Source of the DNA: Prostheceraeus crozeri
Lineage: Eukaryota; Platyhelminthes; Polycladida; Euryleptidae
DNA: 64,000 nt
NCBI GenBank assembly: GCA_907163375.1
Contig: CAJQUW010002095.1
Coordinates: 434,001 to 498,000, forward strand
Reading direction: 5' to 3'
The stretch's first letter is position 1. Each line of letters opens with the position of its first letter. This document shows positions 58,201-64,000 of the stretch, piece after piece. A program made the position numbers and the translations under genes. The notes beneath the pieces are model-generated. The model searched no databases. It had not been told where the DNA came from and saw only the letters and a list, made by a program, of their open reading frames with translations.

Positions 58201-61095
58201 AGCTGTAGGCTGACTTTCTGAGAGCATTTTGCAAACATTTGCACGCGTAGTTAAACCAATAACCCTATGTATATAAGTTTCTTATGATTCTTTCGAGTTC
58301 ACAATTCGCAAAACACACGTAGCTGACAAGAGATTTATTTTTTAGACAATTTAATACGTTTACGTTGGCTACTTTCAGCAGAAGATTCAGCTGTTTGATC
58401 ATTCAGTTTTTTGACATTACCAGCAAAAAATGTGTTTACAAGTCTGTTGATAACATTGGAATGATTATTGAAACTGTAGAAAAGATCATAAACGAGATAC
58501 ATTTTACGTGAAAATCGTTTTTTGCAAGATTGACGAGAAGACTGAAAAACGGAGTAAGTTAACAAACTGAAATAAAACAAATCTTTCGGGGGGATACGCA
58601 ATTTACCACGGGACACTAACTCAGTAAACTCAGATTCATAGAAATCACAGCTAACATTCTGAGGAAAATTTTCTTTGTATGCAATGTATCCACAAATATA
58701 AAACAAAGTGTTTCGCTCTTCTTCACTAATTTCATTCACTTTTGTCAAGGATTCGTCTATTTGGTTAACTTCATCTTCAGTCAAACTTGAAGCACAACAA
58801 TCGGCTTGATGAAGAGGAAATTCACCAAGAGCACTATGAGAGATTTCCAATTTGTTAAGTAACTGCAAACGACTTACTTTAGCTGCCACTAACACTTGTT
58901 CAACGGATATGTGGTACAGGCCGCCGAACATTCCTCGGTATATTCCAAACTCACCTTCGATACTGTCAGATTGAAAACGACCGAGAAGGATAAATTTCAC
59001 TGCTCCATCTTTGAGAAACGAACGATCCATGTCAGTAAGACCATTGGGTGTTTGAGTAGTACTCAAGATCATCTCCGTTGTGAATGTTCGGACACGTTTT
59101 CCACGACAAGGAGCTTGCTGTTGGAATGAATCACAGAGAGATGATAAGTAAGAAATATTAATGTCATCGGAACTGCAGATTGGCCTCCTGTCATGATCAT
59201 TCAAGTGAATATGAGCAGATGTGCTTTTGTTATTCAGTATTTTCCACATTCTGAGAATCGCATCAACAAAACACGCCGTGTCCGATTTACCGCTTTGTGT
59301 TAGGGCTGCGACAGCTTTCTCATTGAAGATTTTGAGTACTAAGGACACTTTCTGTTTATAAAATGAAGATGGATGGAGAGCTTGATACGTAAGCGTGGTT
59401 CTTTTCACATCGTTGTCCTTTTCCGAGTTATAAATGTCGATTAGGTCTCTCCATGATGCTGTCACCTTTCCTTGTCCATTTGGAGGACAAAATTCAATCA
59501 TCTGCATCTTTTCTGAAACCCAATTGTTTCTGATGCATTTTAGTAGATGCACCGAATCAAAGAGAAGGTATAGGTATCGGTTACTGTCCACAGGATGCGG
59601 AATTTTGTAACTGTTCGAAATGTTCATAAAGCCACACCTTAACCGTAGATTGTCATGCAATTTCCTGTTAGAGGAATGATTATCAGACAATTCCCCCAAT
59701 TCTTCCACCAGCACTTTCGATGAGTCGAATAAGAGGAACGATATGTTGCTCAATAAGATCTGCAGAAATTGCAAAAATTGGGATGAAGCGAATGACAAAT
59801 TGTTTACCACCGAAAAGGGGTTTAACCATAAAAGTTAGAATTGTCTTGGCAGGAAGTGAAGGTCGATCGGTTGAGTATCCAATAACATGTCCTCCGCGAT
59901 AGCGAAACGAAGGTTTGACGTAAATTTCGTCAAATAGTATAAGGCATTTACGGTTCAACCCCGTAAACTTATCAAAAATTATGGATGATAATCGTTGGGC
60001 CTCCTCTTTGGAGCATATAGTACTCAGTGTACCAATATTTCGATGAAGTGTGTCTGGATGAGGCAGACACAGATATTTTCTCAATTCCCTGTAGCAAGAA
60101 CGGCTGTGAAGGAAAAGGTTCAGGGAAACAGCCATAGTATTTGCACTGTAACGGCGACCATTCGGATCTGTTGATTTTAGGGATACTTGCTCTATCAAGA
60201 AGTCATGATCAGTCGAATTTAGCAGTTGAAGTCGGCGGTGAGTCTCGTTCAATTCGCATTCGGCAGAGAATGAAGAACATGCAACTCGCGCGGTGATATT
60301 TTCAAGTTGAGACCATCTTTGCAATTTCCATTGAAACCCCAACAGATGACGAAGACTGACTTTCGTATTATACCGCCATGCTGTGACACTAAAATCAGGA
60401 TTTATTCGAATAGAAGTTTCCAGCTGACAATATTCTTTGTCAAATGTTATCAAATATAGCGAACAGTCCCGAATGATGGTAATTCCAGTCAAATCTCGAT
60501 GTGACACTTCACTGCAGAATAAGCCAAAATCACTAGGAAGTTTATCTTGCTGTTCAAATGTTTTTAGTTCATCCGGAATCAACGATCGATATTCCATCGA
60601 AGAGCGATATGTGGATCGAAAATTAGTGGGACACGTCTGGCGATTGAATGAGCTTGGACAATTTGGAAAAATAGATGGCGGATCCACTGGTACCGACTTT
60701 CCGAAACAAGATTTGAAGGAAGCATTTGAAGGCCAGTGAAGTGAACAGACACCCATATTTCGAGTTACATTCTGTTCGTCGATAATGTTCGGTAATGCAG
60801 ATAACCAGCGACCAAGTTCTTCTCTGTCTCACTAGAGCTTTTTTGTCTCACTTTTTTTCACTAGAGCTGTCGTAATTTCCTCTACACTTAGCAACACTAC
60901 ACTTTCGAGGCATTTCGATGCTAATGGAGTCACGATTCACGAATACACATTCGAATACAATATAATGACCGAACTATGACGTAGTTACTCTACGCTTTTA
61001 ACGTTTGTCATTGGTGGAGACCACGCGCGCGTCATAACTGTTCTCCCCAAGTCAAGCACAATGATCGCCTAGTGGGAAACAGTCAGCCTACAGCT
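58201..61095 (-). mobile_element. P-superfamily DNA transposon (2895 bp)
   Basis: The 15-bp sequence AGCTGTAGGCTGACT opens the left side (58,201-58,215) and is inverted exactly at the right (61,081-61,095). Between them lies one long P-type transposase gene on the minus strand with a 5' THAP domain. The 8-bp target duplication expected for P elements is not evident (flanks AGGCCGAG and TCTGCGCA), so the true ends could differ slightly. The element lies between the left terminus and the gene of the second piggyBac, which it must have entered later. Confidence 0.8.
58335..60915 (-). pseudogene. P-element transposase with THAP domain (THAP9-like), two frame breaks
   Basis: From the ATG at 60,915 the frame starts MPRKCSVAKCRGNYDSS, the first half of a C2CH THAP zinc finger. 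A 29-bp duplication near 60,829-60,868 breaks the frame. The domain then continues as DREELGRWLSALPN, GVCSLHWP and DPPSIFPNCP, which holds the second Cys-His pair and the AVPTIF-like box. The catalytic part has LPHPDTLHRNIG, LILFDEIYVKPSFRYRGG with a likely catalytic Asp, and ESAGGRIGGIV just before a second frame shift near 59,690. After that come SDNHSSNRKL (likely second Asp), YLYLLFDSVHLLKCIRNNW and EGEFGIYRGMFGGLYHISVE, with a likely catalytic Glu. About 860 codons is normal for this family. The basic C-terminus QRKRIKLSKK may be a nuclear signal. Confidence 0.9.
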
Positions 61096-61264
61096 TCTGC
61101 GCATAAATCGAGAGTGCTGCGTCCCGGCAGATAGTAGGATTTTACAGACGTCCCTGTTTTAAGTATCGAGTTAGGCGTGCACGCGCTTGTGTATGTCAGA
61201 TTGTCCGTGTGTGCAGGAAGCCATTCAGATCATACCTTCCTAATACATCGTTTATTGCGACAAG

Positions 61265-62909
61265 CAGAGTTGGAAAAATCGGAATTGGAATTAATTCCGA
61301 TCCGGAATTAATTCTATTTTTCGTCGGAATTGGAATTGGAATTGACGATACTTAAATCTAATGGAATTGGAATTGGAATTGACCTTGATAAACCTCAATT
61401 CCACTTTTTCGATAGACCTGTGATAAATCTATTTGTAAAAAATTGAAATCACAGTACTCGGCCGTTGTGTTAACTGCATGCAGAGATAAGAGAGAGAGAG
61501 AGAGATCGACAGAGGTAGTTTATTCTATTCTTGAAAAAGGGTGTTCTTTTGTAACTTCGATAGGCCTACAGCCCCGGACCATGTTATTTCAGCGACTAAG
61601 CAGACAATGAAAATACAATCATCTTTGTTCAATCTGTTATTTAGCTATTTATCAAGTAAGATGATTAATCAAAATAAAGCAATTGTTGAATTTAGTTCTT
61701 GATAGGATATGCACAAAAAGTGGAGATTAACTTAATTGTTGTACACACGAAAACTATTTGTTTGGAAAGAGGAAAATTAACGCTGCATTAAAGGGCGGCA
61801 ACCCTGTCAGTACAAATCATAATATAGACAGTGTCAACAAATTATTCTAATAATTAATTATTCAATTACATGAACTATTGAACAATTATTCACCTTCCAA
61901 TCACAACAATTAACAATATTAATTTCTAAGACTGCATTTATATAGATGCGATGCGCAACGATAAAGGAAAAACGTTACACTTACAGTTCACTTCTTAATG
62001 TTGAATTCACTTCAGTTCGATCGGACTCACTTATGCCAAAATAATATCATAAATATCACTGTCACTCATACAATCAATCTTCAATCGCGCTCGCTGATGT
62101 GTTGCCGTATACGCTGCTGTGTTGCTGCTCGCTGGCAGGTAGTTGTTGTTACTTCCGCGAGAGCCCGAAGTTCTTCTAACAGCTACTGAAGATGTCGCAT
62201 GTGTTGTTGTTGTGTAAATTTCTGATGGTTTCTAATTTATAAAAATTTTTGAGACTTGACGATAAAAGCACTTCCTTTTGAAAATTGAAAGAGTTTCCTT
62301 TAATCACTGTTTGTTAGCTTTCGACCCGACCACATTTCGTTCTTATCACGGAATTTTTAATCTCCTTTTTTAAAATGGACCATTAGTCAGATTTCATGAT
62401 ATCATTTTTATTGTCGTTTTTTCTTTCATCAACAATCACGTTATTCGCACACTGAATTTCTTTCTTCTGTCAGTTTATTAATAGATTTATTCGCATCTCA
62501 TCTCTCTCTCTCTCTCTCTCAGCGTTTGCTTCCTTACTGATCGTTAACTTTCTTTTTTTCACAAGATATTGAATATCTCGTTTACGAAACGAAAATGGCA
62601 TATTACATATATACAAGTACAGAAGAAATGTGAATTATGAACATGAAAACGCACATAGGAACGGGACACAGGAACAACGAGGATAGGCTAAGGGCACATG
62701 GGTTAGATTGAAAGGAACAAACGTTAGATACATTAACATAATACACTATACGCGACATGCAATTATCGGAATTGAATCTTATTATGGAATTAGAATTGGA
62801 ATTGAATTGAACTGTTTCGACTGGAATTGGAATTGGATTTGGAATTGAAATTTCTGCTCCGGAATTGGAATTGGAATTAAAAAGTTTCAGTGGAATTTTT
62901 CCAGCTCTG
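61265..62909. mobile_element. Non-autonomous hAT transposon with GGAATT-rich subterminal arrays
   Basis: Ends CAGAGTTGGAAAAAT (61,265) and, inverted, CAGAGCTGGAAAAAT (ending 62,909) are flanked by a perfect 8-bp duplication GCGACAAG (61,257-61,264 and 62,910-62,917), which is diagnostic of hAT-type insertion. Next to each end are arrays of GGAATT hexamers (61,278-61,395 and, in the same sense, 62,770-62,880). A GA run (about 61,489-61,506) and a CT run (about 62,502-62,520) face each other inside. No transposase motif was found in 1645 bp, so it depends on another element. Confidence 0.92.
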
Positions 62910-62958
62910 GCGACAAGCGTTCATTTCAATGCTATTTTCTTCATGAACACGCAGCATA

Positions 62959-63775
62959 ATGATGGCACGAAGAAATGTTTTGCCTGCAGAAATACTTCAG
63001 AGAATTATGACACTGGACAGCGAAGACAGTGGAGACGATAGCCAACATGATAGCGAACGGGAAGCAGAACCTCAGCAACCTGACCCGATCTCGAGCGACG
63101 AAATAAGCGAAGAAGAGGAGGAGGAAGCACATAATGTTGCACAAGCAGTTGGTCGTGACGGTACGCATTGGGAGGTGGTGGACAGGCCTGGATTTTGGCG
63201 TGGATGTGCTTGACTCTATGTGCCGTAGCATGTCAACAAAGGCAGGTTGTCGGTGGTGGCCTTTGGCTGTTTTCTACAACGTCCTAGACCTCGCTGGCTT
63301 GAATGCCTACATTCTCTGTAAAAAGGCAACTGGCACCAATATGCAAAGGCGAACCTTCTTGATGCGACTGTCAGCTGAGCTACGCGGTGACATGGCGGAA
63401 GACAATCCAACACCATTGCATCAACCTGATCCAGCCCAACAACGCCCTACACCATTGGAACGACGGGATTGTGCTGTCAAAAGCCATTGCACGAGGAACA
63501 GAACAGTGACACGATGCTCAGAATGTCTACGTCCAGTTTGTGGCAAATGCATGGCGACTGTCTGCTGCAAAGGTGTGCACAATTTCCATGAAATCTTTAC
63601 ATGTAGACGCTTGAATAAATCTTTGATATGGATTACTTGTTTTCTCTTTATAACTGACATAAATATAATTCTTAGTAATTTACGTCAATTGACGTCAGCC
63701 GCGCTTCTAGTAGTTTTCGCCAAAATTCCTAAAAGGGGTCCATCAATTTTCTTAAAACTTTCAAATTATCATTAG
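62959..63775 (+). pseudogene. piggyBac family 2 transposase remnant (N- and C-terminal parts only)
   Basis: The N-terminal part (62,959-63,200) starts MMARRNVLPAEILQRIM, is strongly acidic (DEISEEEEEE) and ends with GRDGTHWEVVDR, the usual lead-in to the DDE domain. In the next frame, from about 63,200, the sequence is already at the third catalytic Asp: FGVDVLDSMCRSMSTK, WWPLAVFYNVLDLAGLNAYIL. It then reaches the C-terminal cysteine-rich domain DCAVKSHCTRNRTVTRCSEC, LRPVCGKCMATVC. Most of the DDE domain, including the first two Asp residues, is therefore deleted. The frame runs on past the expected end into the right terminus. It belongs to a different family from the element at 49.6-52.6 kb. 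Confidence 0.88.
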
Positions 63776-63893
63776 CTCAAAAAATAAATAAAAGTCAGTG
63801 AAGAACAAATCCGAAAAAAATCTGGAGCAATAACTACTAATAAATAAACATTGTAAACTACGTCAATAGACGTAACCGCGCTTCTAGTGTTAA

Positions 63894-64000
63894 CAGCCAA
63901 TCAGGCCAGCAACCGACTTCGAGGAACATCACATTTCTGCCCACCCTGGAAAATGTCTGTCTTAAAAGTGCAATCATAATCATCAAATTGATAAATCTTA
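63894..64000. other. Flank of the second piggyBac; no feature
   Basis: The last 107 bases hold no recognisable feature. Confidence 0.4.

Larger units (their letters stand above)
58019..63889 (+). mobile_element. piggyBac transposon, family 2, hosting a P element and a hAT element
   Basis: The left end CAATAGAAGCGCGG (58,019) and the inverted right end CACTAGAAGCGCGG (ending 63,889) are each flanked by TTAA (58,015-58,018 and 63,890-63,893). A second, inner pair confirms the assignment: CTAGAAGTGCGGCTGACGTC at 58,048 on the left, and its inverse with CTAGAAGCGCGGCTGACGTC at about 63,684-63,712 on the right, both followed by AATTGACG. Subtracting the two nested elements leaves about 1.3 kb, so this is an internally deleted copy. 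Its transposase remnant lies at 62,959-63,775. Confidence 0.85.

Noticed and set aside
58335-60915. Domesticated host THAP9-like gene
   Set aside because: It lies between inverted 15-bp termini inside a piggyBac element and is frame-broken, so a mobile P element is the simpler reading.
1-64000. LTR retroelements, endogenous viruses or Polintons
   Set aside because: No capsid, protease, integrase, envelope or protein-primed polymerase motif and no paired long terminal repeats were recognised; all retroelement pieces fit LINEs or PLEs.

Overview
The window reads as gene-poor, AT-rich nuclear DNA of an invertebrate animal. It is built almost entirely from transposable elements of many ages, with no convincing intact host gene. 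The mix of CR1-like, Jockey-like and restriction-enzyme-like-endonuclease LINEs, Penelope-like elements (PLEs), two piggyBac families, a THAP-bearing P element, Tc1, mariner, hAT and several miniature elements is typical of marine metazoans. Recurrent palindromic words such as TACATGTA, TACCGGTA and TAGGCCTA fit echinoderm- or mollusc-like genomes. That placement is inference and weak.

Layout, left to right. 1-4.9 kb is empty apart from a tRNA-like SINE remnant. 4.9-10.4 kb holds a Jockey-like LINE split by a nearly full-length CR1-like LINE, followed by a Tc1 element. 12.0-13.3 kb is a 5'-truncated PLE with a GIY-YIG endonuclease and inverted terminal arms that each carry a hammerhead-like motif. 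17.1-17.75 kb is a 33-bp minisatellite with a 165-bp higher-order period. 18.1-18.75 kb is a second, decayed PLE. 19.6-20.55 kb holds an unclassified DNA transposon (family A, TIR CACAGAATTAGA) beside another repeat. 22-26.5 kb holds two LINE 3' ends and a palindromic miniature element. 29.4-32.7 kb is a composite: a foldback element with long arms of TTTATATTTCAGA-type units and a half RING finger in its loop, inserted into a copy of family A, then a large inverted repeat. 34-46 kb holds four to five LINE remnants and a mariner. 47.5-49 kb holds a family A fragment and a MITE. 49.6-52.6 kb is a piggyBac with TTAA target duplication. 52.8-53.9 kb is a 743-bp near-perfect palindrome nested in another MITE. 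58.0-63.9 kb is a deleted second piggyBac that contains a P element and a hAT element.

The elements do not form a pathway. What joins them is order of insertion, and four nests can be read directly: CR1-like in Jockey-like, foldback in family A, palindrome in MITE, and P plus hAT in piggyBac. Almost every transposase or reverse transcriptase shows frameshifts or internal deletions. The P transposase and the CR1-like LINE are the least damaged. I recognised no LTR retroelement, retrovirus, Polinton or other capsid-bearing element, and no toxin gene.

The items most worth following are the foldback element with its RING fragment and splice-acceptor-like arrays (29,687-31,356), the PLE hammerhead variant with a possible compensatory U-A core pair (12,090-12,127 and 13,133-13,170), and the unclassified family A transposon.
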